NCBI RefSeq assembly: GCF_000695625.1
Contig: NZ_JMQI01000003.1
Location: 120,281-184,280 of the forward strand
Length of the DNA stretch: 64,000 bases
From: Amycolatopsis rifamycinica
GTDB lineage: Bacteria; Actinomycetota; Actinomycetes; Mycobacteriales; Pseudonocardiaceae
Reading direction: 5' to 3'
The translations under genes were made by a program, and so were the position numbers. Under the pieces are notes generated by a model. It worked only from the letters and a program-made list of their open reading frames with translations, ran no database searches and was not told the DNA's origin. Below are positions 7,056 through 16,149 of the stretch, in pieces; the first letter of the stretch is position 1, and the number at the start of each line of letters is the position of its first letter.

Positions 7056-9521
7056 GTGACCAAGACCCACAGATCCAAGGCTGCCTTCACGGTGGCCGTC
7101 GCGTCGGGCCTGGTGCTCGGCGGCGTGGCCGCACCGGCCGCGCTCGCCGCACCCAGCGCCGACGCGGTCATCGCCGAGGTCTACGGCGGCGGCGGCAACT
7201 CCGGCGCGACGCTCACCAGCGACTTCGTCGAGCTCGCCAACCGCGGCGCCGCCGCCGTGAGCCTGGCCGGCTTCAGCGTCCAGTACCTGCCCGGTTCGGC
7301 GAGCCCGTCGAGCGCCTGGCAGGTGACGCCGCTGGCCGGCAGCGTCGCCCCGGGCGGGCGCTACCTCGTGGCCGAGAGCAAGGGCTCCGGCGGCACCGTC
7401 GCGCTGCCGACGCCGGACGCGACCGGCACGATCGCGATGTCGGCCACCGCGGGCACGATCGCCCTCGTCTCCGGCACCACCGCGCTGACCTGCAAGACCG
7501 TGGCCGACTGCGCCGCCGACGCGCGGATCAAGGACCTCGTCGGGTTCGGCGCGGCGACCGTGCGCGAGGGCAGCCCGGCCGCGACGCCGTCGAACACGAC
7601 GTCCGTCGCGCGCGGGACGGCGCTGGCCGACACCGACGACAACGCCGCCGACTTCACCGCCGGCGAGCCGACCCCCACCAACACGGCGGGCGAGTCGACC
7701 GGCGGGGACCCCGGCCCGGCGCCGACGCCGGCGAAGATCCACGAAATCCAGGGCACCACGCGGATTTCGCCGTTCAAGGACAAGAAGGTCTCCGGCGTCA
7801 CCGGCGTCGTCACCGCGACCCGGACCTTCGGCTCGCAGCGCGGGTTCTGGCTCACCGACCCCACCCCGGACAGCGACCCGCGCACCAGCGAGGGCCTGTT
7901 CGTCTTCACCGGCTCGACCAGTCCGGCCGTCGCGACCGGCGACGCCGTGACGGCGACCGGCACCGTCCGCGAGTTCTACCCGGACGCGCCCGCGACGTCG
8001 AACTTCCAGTCGCTCACCGAGCTGACGGGTGCGGAGTGGACGGTCGGCTCGCACGGGAACGCCCTGCCGGCGCCGACGGTGCTCAACCCGGACACCGTCC
8101 CGGTGACGTACGCGCCGTCGCCCGGCGGGAACATCGAGCCGCTCGCCCTGGAGCCGGCCAAGTACGCGCTGGACTTCTGGGAGGCGCACGAAAGCGAGAT
8201 CGTCTCGGTCGCCGACGCGCGGGTCGTCGGCCCGACGAACTCGTTCAACGAGCTGTACGTGACGACCAAGCCGGACCAGCACCGGTCCGTGCGCGGTGGC
8301 AGCGTCTACCTCGGGTACGACCAGCTCAACAGCGGCGTCATGAAGGTTTCGTCGCTGATCCCGTTCGCCGAGCGGCCGTTCCCGAAGCTCAACGTCGGTG
8401 ACGTGCTGACCGGCACCACGTCCGGCCCGGTCGAGTACGACGACTTCGGCGGCTACACGCTGTTCGCCAGCGTGCTCGGCACCGAGAAGGACAACGGGTT
8501 GCAGGGCGAAACCACGCGCAAGCAGCGCTCCGGGGAGCTCGCCGTCGCGACGTACAACGTCGAGAACCTGTCCCCTGTGGACACCCAGGCGAAGTTCGAC
8601 CGGCTCGCCGACGCGATCGTGACGCACCTGGCGACGCCGGACATCGTGAACCTGGAAGAGATCCAGGACAACAACGGACCGGCGAACGACAGCGTCGTCG
8701 CCGCCGACCAGACGCTGCAGCGCTTCACCGACGCGATCGTCGCGAAGGGCGGCCCGCGCTACGAATGGCGTGAGATCGACCCGGTCGACGACGCCGACGG
8801 CGGCCAGCCGGGCGGCAACATCCGGGTGGCGTTCCTGTTCAACCCGGCCCGCGTGTCCTTTGTGGATCGTCCGGGTGGGACGCCGACGACGGCCGTCGGT
8901 GTGGTGCGCGAGCACGGCAAGGCGCACCTGACGGTGTCGCCGGGCCGCGTCGACCCCGCGAACGAGGCGTGGACGGCCAGCCGGAAGCCGCTGGCGGGCG
9001 AGTTCGTGTTCAAGGGCCGCACGGTGTTCGTCATCGCCAACCACTTCAACTCCAAGGGCGGCGACCAGCCGACGCACGGCCGGTTCCAGCCGCCGGCGCG
9101 CAGTTCCGAGGTGCAGCGGGCGAAGCAGGCGACCGTGTTGCGCGGATTCGTCGACTCGGTGCTCGCGGCGGACAAGAACGCGAACATCGTCGTGGCGGGT
9201 GACCTGAACGACTACCCGTTCTCGCCGGCGGTCCAGACGCTCACCGCGGGTGGCGCGCTGAAGGACCTGATCGCGTCGGTGCCCGAAGCCGAGCGGTACA
9301 GCTACGTGTTCGAGGGCCAGTCCCAGGTCCTGGACCACATCCTGGCGTCGCGCGCGCCGCGCGGGGTGGACTACGACGTCGTCCACATCAACGCGGAGTT
9401 CGCCGACCAGGCCAGCGACCACGACCCGCAGGTGATCCGGTTCCGGCCGGCCGCGGGCAACCCGGTCGAGGACGGGCTTTACGACTTCCTCGACTGGCTG
9501 GACCAGCTCTTCGGCAAGTAG
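7056..9521 (+). CDS. Secreted ExeM/NucH-type nuclease with lamin-tail domain
   Basis: 821 residues. A signal peptide (basic start, hydrophobic AAFTVAVASGLVLGGVAAPA, cleavage ALAAPS near residue 31) precedes a lamin-tail domain (VIAEVYGGGGNSGATLTSDF, residues 36-160), an OB-fold nuclease-associated domain (about 210-470) and an endonuclease/exonuclease/phosphatase domain. The latter shows ATYNVENLS, NLEEIQDNNG, ANHFNSKGGD, AGDLNDYP and SDHDPQV, the usual Asn, Glu, His/Asn, Asp/Asn and Asp-His catalytic set. It degrades extracellular DNA and helps phosphate scavenging. GTG start after AAAGGGGA. A terminator follows. Confidence 0.92.
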   Translation: MTKTHRSKAAFTVAVASGLVLGGVAAPAALAAPSADAVIAEVYGGGGNSGATLTSDFVELANRGAAAVSLAGFSVQYLPGSASPSSAWQVTPLAGSVAPGGRYLVAESKGSGGTVALPTPDATGTIAMSATAGTIALVSGTTALTCKTVADCAADARIKDLVGFGAATVREGSPAATPSNTTSVARGTALADTDDNAADFTAGEPTPTNTAGESTGGDPGPAPTPAKIHEIQGTTRISPFKDKKVSGVTGVVTATRTFGSQRGFWLTDPTPDSDPRTSEGLFVFTGSTSPAVATGDAVTATGTVREFYPDAPATSNFQSLTELTGAEWTVGSHGNALPAPTVLNPDTVPVTYAPSPGGNIEPLALEPAKYALDFWEAHESEIVSVADARVVGPTNSFNELYVTTKPDQHRSVRGGSVYLGYDQLNSGVMKVSSLIPFAERPFPKLNVGDVLTGTTSGPVEYDDFGGYTLFASVLGTEKDNGLQGETTRKQRSGELAVATYNVENLSPVDTQAKFDRLADAIVTHLATPDIVNLEEIQDNNGPANDSVVAADQTLQRFTDAIVAKGGPRYEWREIDPVDDADGGQPGGNIRVAFLFNPARVSFVDRPGGTPTTAVGVVREHGKAHLTVSPGRVDPANEAWTASRKPLAGEFVFKGRTVFVIANHFNSKGGDQPTHGRFQPPARSSEVQRAKQATVLRGFVDSVLAADKNANIVVAGDLNDYPFSPAVQTLTAGGALKDLIASVPEAERYSYVFEGQSQVLDHILASRAPRGVDYDVVHINAEFADQASDHDPQVIRFRPAAGNPVEDGLYDFLDWLDQLFGK

Positions 9522-9537
9522 CTCTTCTCGTTGCGGC

Positions 9538-9569
9538 AAGGCCACTCCCGGGCCCGGGGGTGGCCTTGT
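9538..9569 (+). terminator. Terminator after the nuclease gene
   Basis: AAGGCCACTCC and GGGTGGCCTT pair around a CCGGGCCCGG core, followed by TGTT. It begins about 16 bp after the stop codon. Confidence 0.75.
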
Positions 9570-9655
9570 TCGCGTTTGACTCTTTTGGGTGACGAGGAAA
9601 CCGCGGAGCGTGGACGGTCGTCTTACGGTTGACGGGACCACAAGGGGAGGGTGGC

Positions 9656-10198
9656 GTGGACGGCTACGCGGTGAAGGTCGACGAGCTGGGCAAGCTCATC
9701 GACGACCTCGGCACGGCGGCGGACCGGATGGCGGACGCCAACAAGAAGCTCGGCGGCGGTGGCGCGTTCGGGTCACTGGGGACGGCTGAGCTGGGCAAGG
9801 CGGGGGTCGAGTTCGAGGAGGCCTGGGGGTACGGGATCGGTCGCCTCGGCGAGGCCGCTTCCGGGATCGCGGAGCGGCTGAAGGAGGCGAAGGAGAAGTA
9901 CGAGCAGATCGAGGCCCAGTTCGGCGGTGAGCTGGGGAAGTTCGGTCCGAGCCCGGTCGGCGGCGGACACCCGGGCGGCGCGCGGGGGCACTACCCCGTG
10001 GTCGGGCAGCCGGCCGTGGGGCCGGTCGGCGGCGGGTACACCGGCGGGGTGCCGGGCATCGACCGCCTGGCCGAACCCACGAGCCGCGAGCGTGGGGCGC
10101 CGGGCGTCGACGGACAGCCCGGAAGCTCCGGTGACAGCCCGGTCGGGGGCGGCGCGACCGGCGGCATCACCGACCTCCTGAACGGACTCGACCGGTGA
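9656..10198 (+). CDS. WXG100-like protein with Gly/Pro-rich tail, 180 aa
   Basis: Residues 1-90 form an ESX-type helical hairpin (DELGKLIDDLGTAADRMADA, then a Gly-rich turn, then GRLGEAASGIAERLKEAKEK). The rest is Gly/Pro-rich and disordered with repeated PVGGG motifs. GTG start after AGGGGAGG. It is the first gene of a five-gene operon and its stop overlaps the next start by 4 bp. Likely an export substrate or partner of the next protein. Confidence 0.7.
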   Translation: MDGYAVKVDELGKLIDDLGTAADRMADANKKLGGGGAFGSLGTAELGKAGVEFEEAWGYGIGRLGEAASGIAERLKEAKEKYEQIEAQFGGELGKFGPSPVGGGHPGGARGHYPVVGQPAVGPVGGGYTGGVPGIDRLAEPTSRERGAPGVDGQPGSSGDSPVGGGATGGITDLLNGLDR

Positions 10199-11397
10199 GC
10201 GCCCGCGACTTCCCGGCCCTGGGCTTCGACCCGGCGCCCGGCGACCTCGACGGCCTCACCGACCTGGCGGGCAAGTACCGCGCGGTGAGCACGGACCTGA
10301 CCGAAGCCGACGACGCGCTCCGCCGGATCGTCCGGAAGCAGGGCGTCTGGCAGGGCGAGGCAAGCGAGGCGTTCGCGCGTCGCCTCGGTCCGCTGCCGCG
10401 GTACCTCGAGGCCGCGGCGAAGTCGATGGGGCAGGCGGCGGACGCCCTCGAAGGGTGGTCCCGCGACCTCGGTAACTTGCAGAAACGAGCGGCGGACCTG
10501 GAGGCCCGGGCGGAAGCGGCGGCCCGCGCGGCCGAGCAGGCCCGGGCCAACCCGGACCTGGCGCTGGCGAACCGGACGTTCCCGGACCACCAGTCCCTGC
10601 AGATCGCCCAGCGGCTCCTGGACAACGCCGGTCAGCAGCTCCAGGCCGCCATCGATGGCTGTCAGAACGTCCAAGACGCGGCGAAGCAGCTTCAGCGGGA
10701 ACACGCGGACGCGGCGGGCAGGGTCGCCGAGCAGCTGCGGAGGGCCAAGGAACTGGCTCCGGACGAGCCGGACCTGCTCGACAAGCTCGGCCACGCGGTC
10801 GGCGGGGCATTTGTCGACTTGTCGAACACCCTCGCCGACGGGGTCGACGAGGCGTGGAACTTCCTCCAGGACCACGCCGAGCTGCTGTCCAAGGTCTCGG
10901 ACGTGGTGGGTGACATCGGCAACGGCCTCGGCGTCTTGAGCGACGTCCTCCCGCCGCCGGCCGGCGAGCTCACGAGCCTCGTCGCCACCACGTTCGGCCT
11001 GGGCGCACTCGGTGGCCACGCTGTCGCCAAAGCCGCCGGAGCCGACGTCGCCCCCGAGACCTTGGCCTTCGACGTGGCGGGTGCGGTGACATCGCTCGCC
11101 GGGATGAATCCGATGATGCCCGACGTCGTGATCAAGGGCGCGACCTATGGCGCGCTGGCCGGCCAGCTGAGTGCCGAAGCCGGGTGGGGGACGGACTTCG
11201 AGAGCCCTTGGGACGACTTCCAGAACTACTGGGTGCCCAAGGACATGGGCCAAGCGGCCATCGTGGCCGGCACGCTCGTCGCGGGTCCTGCTCCGTGGGC
11301 CGTGGTCGCGGTGAGCAACGCGGCCGATGCCGGGGTACAGGCCGACAACGCGCCGGAGCGTCGGCGTCAGCGCGCGGAAGACGAGGTGTGGAACTGA
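10195..11397 (+). CDS. Large WXG-domain protein, 400 aa (putative type VII substrate)
   Basis: Residues 10-115 read as a WXG100-like hairpin with the turn QGVWQGEAS, followed by a long coiled coil (about 115-190) and then a hydrophobic, Gly/Ala-rich C-terminal region (residues 240-380). This layout recalls LXG/WXG-headed polymorphic proteins whose tail carries the activity, but no toxin motif is recognisable. GTG start overlapping the previous gene by 4 bp and 1-bp overlap with the next ATG, so strictly coupled. Confidence 0.65.
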   Translation: MSARDFPALGFDPAPGDLDGLTDLAGKYRAVSTDLTEADDALRRIVRKQGVWQGEASEAFARRLGPLPRYLEAAAKSMGQAADALEGWSRDLGNLQKRAADLEARAEAAARAAEQARANPDLALANRTFPDHQSLQIAQRLLDNAGQQLQAAIDGCQNVQDAAKQLQREHADAAGRVAEQLRRAKELAPDEPDLLDKLGHAVGGAFVDLSNTLADGVDEAWNFLQDHAELLSKVSDVVGDIGNGLGVLSDVLPPPAGELTSLVATTFGLGALGGHAVAKAAGADVAPETLAFDVAGAVTSLAGMNPMMPDVVIKGATYGALAGQLSAEAGWGTDFESPWDDFQNYWVPKDMGQAAIVAGTLVAGPAPWAVVAVSNAADAGVQADNAPERRRQRAEDEVWN

Positions 11398-11969
11398 TGC
11401 CTCTGGAAATCGACCTGCCGCCCGGGTTCGCCGGTATGCCGGTGGGCGCCGACGACAAGCTCAACCGCGGGCACGCCTGGATGATCGCCGAAAACCTCAC
11501 GTCCGGAGCGAGTGTCGAGGACTTCGGCCGCTACCTGATGGCCCTCGTGCCGACCATGCAGGCGAACGGCATCCGGGTCTTCGGCAAGTTCGCCGTCGGG
11601 ACCCGGAAGGGTGATGTCGCGACCCTGACGCTCGGCGTGGCGCAGTGGCCGGAAACCGCGCCCGGTAGCCGTGACGCCCTGGTGGCCGCGATGGCCGAGG
11701 AGTACCGCGGCCGGCACAAGCGGGCGGTGGTCCAGCCGGTCCGGCTCCCGATCGGCCCGGCGATCGTCGCCATCAGCGGGGGCGAGTTCCACCTGCCCCG
11801 ACAGGACGTGCGTACCCAGATCAAGGCGGAGTACCAGATTCCGCTGCCGGACGGCCGGTCCGTGGTGATCCTGTCCGTGGTGGCGGAGTCCGAGGACGCC
11901 TGGCCCGCCGTCGCGGAGGCGACGGCGAAGGTGGCTTGGAGCCTTCGAAGCGCGGAGACGGCGCCGTGA
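11397..11969 (+). CDS. Hypothetical protein of the WXG operon, 190 aa
   Basis: A soluble alpha+beta protein beginning MPLEIDLPPGFAGMPVGADD. It contains alternating strand-like stretches (RVFGKFAVGTRKGDVATLTL, GRSVVILSVVAESEDAW) and no export signal. Location between the WXG-domain protein and a membrane protein suggests an immunity, chaperone or EspG-like role, which is inference from position only. Starts on the TGATG junction with the preceding gene. Confidence 0.6.
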   Translation: MPLEIDLPPGFAGMPVGADDKLNRGHAWMIAENLTSGASVEDFGRYLMALVPTMQANGIRVFGKFAVGTRKGDVATLTLGVAQWPETAPGSRDALVAAMAEEYRGRHKRAVVQPVRLPIGPAIVAISGGEFHLPRQDVRTQIKAEYQIPLPDGRSVVILSVVAESEDAWPAVAEATAKVAWSLRSAETAP

Positions 11970-12310
11970 CGGTGTTGGCCACGCGCTCGGAGAGCGTGGG
12001 CCCGCTGCTGCTCCTGCTGCTCTGTACCGTCGTGGTCGGCGGCCTCGTGGCCGCCCACGTGACGTTGCTGGCCATCCGGATGAACCGGGCTTCCCAGCCG
12101 CGCGAACAGCAAATGGCGCGGCTGGCCGCGCAGCTGGACGGCCGCGGCAGCGTGAAGATCCGGATGATCGAGTTCGGCATCGGCAGACCGGATCTGCTCA
12201 TGGTCGCGCGAAGCCGGGGTTACGCGCTGATCGAGCACCAGTTCGGGAAGTACTACGAGTTCGTCTACGCACCGCACCGGGCGGGAACGGTGGCGCCGTG
12301 GTCGCTCTGA
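11966..12310 (+). CDS. Single-pass membrane protein, 114 aa
   Basis: GPLLLLLLCTVVVGGLVAAHV (residues 12-32) is a transmembrane segment; the remaining 80 residues are cytoplasmic-type, basic then mixed, ending in an aromatic YYEFVYAPH. GTG start overlaps the previous stop by 4 bp. An upstream ATG at 11936 would add ten residues inside the previous gene. Probably the membrane component of this operon; no family recognised. Confidence 0.6.
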   Translation: MTVLATRSESVGPLLLLLLCTVVVGGLVAAHVTLLAIRMNRASQPREQQMARLAAQLDGRGSVKIRMIEFGIGRPDLLMVARSRGYALIEHQFGKYYEFVYAPHRAGTVAPWSL

Positions 12311-12357
12311 CCCTGGCCGCCGGCCAGTTCCGCACTCGCGACAACCAGGGGGAGGCC

Positions 12358-12735
12358 ATGAACAACGCACAGCTCATCGAGGAAATGCGCTGGCAGCTCC
12401 GGCAGATCGAAGACCGCAAAGCCGAGAACCAGCGCCTGCTGGCGGACATCGCGGGCCGCGACCACGCCACCGTCACCTCGCCGGACCGGTCTGTCACCGT
12501 GCTCGCCGGGCCCGGGGGTGTCGTCAGCGAAGTCCGGCTCGCCCCCGAAGCCATGCGGTTCGACGCCGGCACGCTCAGCCGGACCATCACCGCCGCCATC
12601 CGGGAAGCCGTGGCCTCCGGGGCGCCGCTGCGGCAGCCGCCGCGACCGGCACCGCCGCAGGCGCAGCCGCAGCCGCCGCGCAAGCAGGCTCCTGCGGACG
12701 ACGACGATCCCTACGACACGGTGTTCGACGTCTAA
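12358..12735 (+). CDS. YbaB/EbfC-like protein, 125 aa
   Basis: N-terminal coiled coil (MRWQLRQIEDRKAENQRLLA) followed by the strand pattern of YbaB-family nucleoid proteins (VTVLAGPGGVVSEVRLAPEA) and a helix (LSRTITAAIREAV); the tail is Pro/Gln-rich and ends in an acidic DDDDPYDTVFDV. YbaB relatives in WXG100 operons are frequent in actinomycetes. The ATG has a strong GGGGGAGG; a GTG at 12298 would add 20 residues. Its stop overlaps by 4 bp the stop of the converging operon. Confidence 0.75.
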   Translation: MNNAQLIEEMRWQLRQIEDRKAENQRLLADIAGRDHATVTSPDRSVTVLAGPGGVVSEVRLAPEAMRFDAGTLSRTITAAIREAVASGAPLRQPPRPAPPQAQPQPPRKQAPADDDDPYDTVFDV

Positions 12736-13136
12736 GCCGGCGGTGGCTGCTCGCCCCGCTTCGCGGCCGCCCGCTTCGCCCGCCAACCCAAACCCAAGAC
12801 GGCCTGCACCAGCTCCTGGTAGCTCGGCTTGACCTCCTCGAGGTACCGCTCCAGGTAGGCCGCTCGGGCCGTGGGGACCGGGCGCGGGTTGTCGCCCGGG
12901 GTGAGCCACGGCAGGCCCTGGATGTTGTGCAGCGCCATCTTCCACCAGCGCGTCGCGCGCTCGGCCGCGCGGGCCTCGCGCTCGACCGCCACCTCGATCG
13001 CGGCCTCGGCCGCCTCGATCTCCGCTTCCAGGGCCTCCGCCCGGGCCAGCTCCCACTCGCGCAGGTTCTCCGCGGAACCGCGGGAAAGGGCGATGATCTC
13101 CTTGTACCGCATGGCCGCGGTGGCGTCGTCGGTCAT
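12732..13136 (-). CDS. Helical hypothetical protein, 134 aa
   Basis: Residues 20-65 form a long Glu/Ala-rich helix (ALEAEIEAAEAAIEVAVERE), followed by a Trp-containing segment (TRWWKMALHNIQGLPWL) and a basic tail. No export signal. The ATG overlaps the FtsK gene's stop by 4 bp, so it is coupled to that ATPase and likely works with it. No family recognised. Confidence 0.6.
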   Translation of the reverse strand: MTDDATAAMRYKEIIALSRGSAENLREWELARAEALEAEIEAAEAAIEVAVEREARAAERATRWWKMALHNIQGLPWLTPGDNPRPVPTARAAYLERYLEEVKPSYQELVQAVLGLGWRAKRAAAKRGEQPPPA

Positions 13137-15865
13137 TGCGCGTTCTCCGGACGCTGGAACGGGATGATCACTTCGGGCGCGCCGTGGGTGGTGCGGTCGA
13201 AGAACAACGCGCGGCCCGGCCGCGGCGACCAGTGCACGACCTGGCCCGCCGCGAACGGCGAGAGCTCGTTGCCCTGGACGTCGAGCGCCGCCCACGTGCC
13301 GATGTCGTCGGTGCCGCCGAAGCCCAGCGTGTCCTTGAGGCGGGCGATGCTGCGCCACCAGCCGATCGTGTGGATGCCGTGGCCCGGCCCCTGCTTGAGC
13401 ACCACCCGCAGGTGGTCGAGACCGCTCTTCAGCTGGCCGACCGCTTTCGCTTCCAGCGACGGCAAAGCCGCGTCGACGCCGTACAGCAGCAGCACCTTCG
13501 CGCCGCCGGACATCGAGCCGGTCATCGACTCCAGGACGCCGGTCAGGTCCTCCACCAGGGAGGCCGCGTGGTGGTGGTCGTCGCGAAGCCGCGAGGCCAG
13601 CTCCATCGCCGCGTCGGCGCACGACTCGATCGGGCAGCTCAAGATGAACTCGACTTCGCCCTCTTCGTACTGCCGGGCCAGCGACCGCGCCGCCGAGTCC
13701 ATGATGGACAGTGCTTCGGCGGTCGCCGAGCCGAGCACGGCGACGTTGCGGCCCGGTGCGCGCGGCAGGTCGACGCCGCACGCCGTCTCGGTCACGTCGA
13801 TCGACTGGCCGAGCAGGGCCCGCGGCTTCGAGCTCCGCTTGAGGTCGAGGTACGCCGGGAACTGCTCCAGGACCGGCTGGTGCGCGCCGTCGAACAGGCG
13901 CGGCCGCGGGTAGTGGCCCGCGTACGCCTCCCACAACCGGCGTTGCAGCCGGACGAACACGTTCTTGCTGCTCGCGTCCGGGATGTGGGCCAGCTGGTTG
14001 CCGTGCGCGACGCCGGAGTCGTGGTTGATCACCGCGTGCCACTTCGGCGCCGCCACCGCCGCGTTGTTCGTCTCGGCCAGCACGCGCCGTGCCTTCGGCA
14101 TCGCGATCCGCAGCGTGCACTGCTCGAACACCGCCGGCTTGCCCCAGAACGCCTCGATGCCGGCGACGTCCTGGCTGGCCAGCACGAGGTGGATGCCCTG
14201 CGACCGGCCGCGCCGCGCGATGTCTTCCAGCAGCTGGGTCGCCGTGGCCGTCACCTGGTCGCGGCCGGCGAACAGGTACTGGAACTCGTCGATCACCGCG
14301 ACGATCCGCGGCCACTGCCCGCCCGGATCGGCTTCGCGGAGGTCGGCCAGGTTCGTGACCTCGTGCTCCTTCGCGGCCGCGGACCGGCGCCGTAGCTCGT
14401 CGGCGAGGAAGCGCAGCAGCGCCAGGCCGAACTCGCGGTCGGTGTTGACGTTGACGCCGACGAGCCGCGCGTGCGGCAGCCAGCTCGCGTCCTTGCGGCC
14501 CGGCGCCAGCCCGGCGAACGAGACACCTTCCTTGAAGTCCAGCAGGTACAGCGCCAGCTCGCTCGGCGTGTACCGCGCGGCGAGGCTGCCGAGCAGCGCG
14601 TACAGGAAGTTCGTCTTGCCCGAACCGGACGGACCGCCGATCAGGGCGTGCGGGCTCGCGTCCCCGATCACGACCTCGATCGGCTCGCCCTCGAAGAACC
14701 CGACCGGGGCGCGCAGCTCCCGCGCCGAGTTCTCCTGGCCGAGCTCGGCGGGCAGGAGGTCGTCGAACGACCGCGGCCCGCCCTGCTTGGCGATCAGCGC
14801 CTTGGCGATCTTGTCGACGGCCCGGATGACCTGCGCGGACGGCATCCCGGGGTCGAGGTCGACGACCAGGTCGGTGCCGGTCATGCTGCTGATCGCGTGC
14901 CGGTCGTCGACCAGGCTCAGCGTTTCGACCGGCGCGCTCACCGCCGTTGGCACGTCCACCATGATCAGGCAGATGCCGGCGGCCAGCGCGCCGCTCGCGA
15001 CCCGCTTGAGGTCGCGGGCGCGTTCGGGTTCGAGCGTCTCGCCGTTGCCGTAGAGCACGACGATGCGGTACGGCTCGCCCCGCTGCCCGGTCTCCTGCCG
15101 CATCTCCCGCAGCGAGGTGTACCCGGCGGACATGCAGCTGGCGTGGATGCGGCGGATGTGCCCGGCCAGCTCGTCGAGCAGGTCCTCGAGGCGGCCCGGG
15201 TCGTACAGCGACAGCGCGCTGGTGTGGCTGAGCGGGTAGAGGTCGGGCAGGATCGCGGTCAGCTGCCCGATGTCCCACAGGTGCACGCGCACCGAGCCGG
15301 GTTCGAACGTCGACAGCACGCGGACCAGCAGGTTCTGCACGATGCCGTCGATCACCGGCCGCGTTTTCGGTGCCGACGTGATCGCCAGGTGCGACTCGTC
15401 GAGCAGCGGGACGGCGACGTCGAACGTGCGGGTCGCGTCACCGCCGGCGGCGGTGGCGGAGCCGACGCGCCACAGCCCGGGCGAGGTCACGCCGGGGTTG
15501 TGCCCGACCGTGCCGAGCCAGTCGCCCGCCGGCAGCCCGGCCGGGCCGGGTGCGTTCTGGGCGACCAGCTCCCGCAGCGTGGCGGGACCCTGGCTCCAAT
15601 CGGTGTAGAAAGCGCTTCGCACACTGCCGAGCGCGCTGAACACCTCGTGCGCGGCGGGGTGCCGGGACCACTCGTTCTGCTGCTCGGCACTGGCGTGGTT
15701 CATGCCGACCTTGACGATCTCCTGCTCCAGCCGGAGCTTGGCGAGATCGGCCTCCGCGGCTTGGCGCGCCCCGGCCGCCGCTCCCAGCACCAGTCCGATC
15801 TGATGGCGGACGCGGTCCAGTGCGGTTTCGACCCGGTTGCGTTGCTCGGCTGCTTTGTTGGCCAT
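13133..15865 (-). CDS. FtsK/SpoIIIE-domain ATPase, 910 aa
   Basis: A N-terminal coiled coil (about 1-60), a domain of about 300 residues, then the motor domain with Walker A GGPSGSGKT (about 410-418), Walker B IVAVIDEFQYLF (about 521-532) and an FtsK-like RGRSQGIHLVLASQ sensor. A C-terminal module (about 690-880) resembles a second, degenerate ATPase: it has the strand NVAVLGSATAE where a P-loop would be, but no GKS/T. No transmembrane helix, unlike FtsK or EccC. It is preceded by two tiny helical proteins, as ESX ATPases are by their substrates. ATG at 15863-15865 chosen over a TTG four codons upstream. Confidence 0.85.
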   Translation of the reverse strand: MANKAAEQRNRVETALDRVRHQIGLVLGAAAGARQAAEADLAKLRLEQEIVKVGMNHASAEQQNEWSRHPAAHEVFSALGSVRSAFYTDWSQGPATLRELVAQNAPGPAGLPAGDWLGTVGHNPGVTSPGLWRVGSATAAGGDATRTFDVAVPLLDESHLAITSAPKTRPVIDGIVQNLLVRVLSTFEPGSVRVHLWDIGQLTAILPDLYPLSHTSALSLYDPGRLEDLLDELAGHIRRIHASCMSAGYTSLREMRQETGQRGEPYRIVVLYGNGETLEPERARDLKRVASGALAAGICLIMVDVPTAVSAPVETLSLVDDRHAISSMTGTDLVVDLDPGMPSAQVIRAVDKIAKALIAKQGGPRSFDDLLPAELGQENSARELRAPVGFFEGEPIEVVIGDASPHALIGGPSGSGKTNFLYALLGSLAARYTPSELALYLLDFKEGVSFAGLAPGRKDASWLPHARLVGVNVNTDREFGLALLRFLADELRRRSAAAKEHEVTNLADLREADPGGQWPRIVAVIDEFQYLFAGRDQVTATATQLLEDIARRGRSQGIHLVLASQDVAGIEAFWGKPAVFEQCTLRIAMPKARRVLAETNNAAVAAPKWHAVINHDSGVAHGNQLAHIPDASSKNVFVRLQRRLWEAYAGHYPRPRLFDGAHQPVLEQFPAYLDLKRSSKPRALLGQSIDVTETACGVDLPRAPGRNVAVLGSATAEALSIMDSAARSLARQYEEGEVEFILSCPIESCADAAMELASRLRDDHHHAASLVEDLTGVLESMTGSMSGGAKVLLLYGVDAALPSLEAKAVGQLKSGLDHLRVVLKQGPGHGIHTIGWWRSIARLKDTLGFGGTDDIGTWAALDVQGNELSPFAAGQVVHWSPRPGRALFFDRTTHGAPEVIIPFQRPENAQ

Positions 15866-15898
15866 CGGCGTCCCCAAGAAAGGTGTCCCCTAGAAGGA

Positions 15899-16144
15899 TT
15901 ACAGGCGCGACCGGTATCCGCTCACCAAGTCCTCGGCGGCGTGCAGGCGGACGAGGAGCTGGTCCAGCCCCTCGCCGGCCTGTGCGTACTGCGAAGGAAG
16001 CCAGGGATCGGCCTTGGCCTGGGCATCCACGAGAGCTTGCCGTGCTTCTCCGAGCAGGCTTGTGGCCCGTTCGGAGTGGGCGCGCGCGTCGGCGAGCCCG
16101 GTCACGGCAGCGGTGAGCAGCTGGTGGAGTTCGGCGAGCGTCAT
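15899..16144 (-). CDS. Small helical protein, 81 aa (Esx-like, paralogue of its neighbour)
   Basis: Two helices with a short break, ending AAEDLVSGYRSRL. The C-terminus matches that of the upstream gene product (SADSYSARL), so the two appear to be diverged copies. Size and fold are like WXG100 proteins but no WxG is present. Lies 33 bp before the FtsK-like ATPase gene and 5 bp after its paralogue, same strand. Confidence 0.65.
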   Translation of the reverse strand: MTLAELHQLLTAAVTGLADARAHSERATSLLGEARQALVDAQAKADPWLPSQYAQAGEGLDQLLVRLHAAEDLVSGYRSRL

Positions 16145-16149
16145 CCGGC

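Noticed and set aside
6951..9641. Very long open frame antisense to the secreted nuclease gene
   Set aside because: Arg/Gly/Val-rich translation typical of the opposite strand of high-GC genes; only its last 305 codons (6012-6929) are a real gene.
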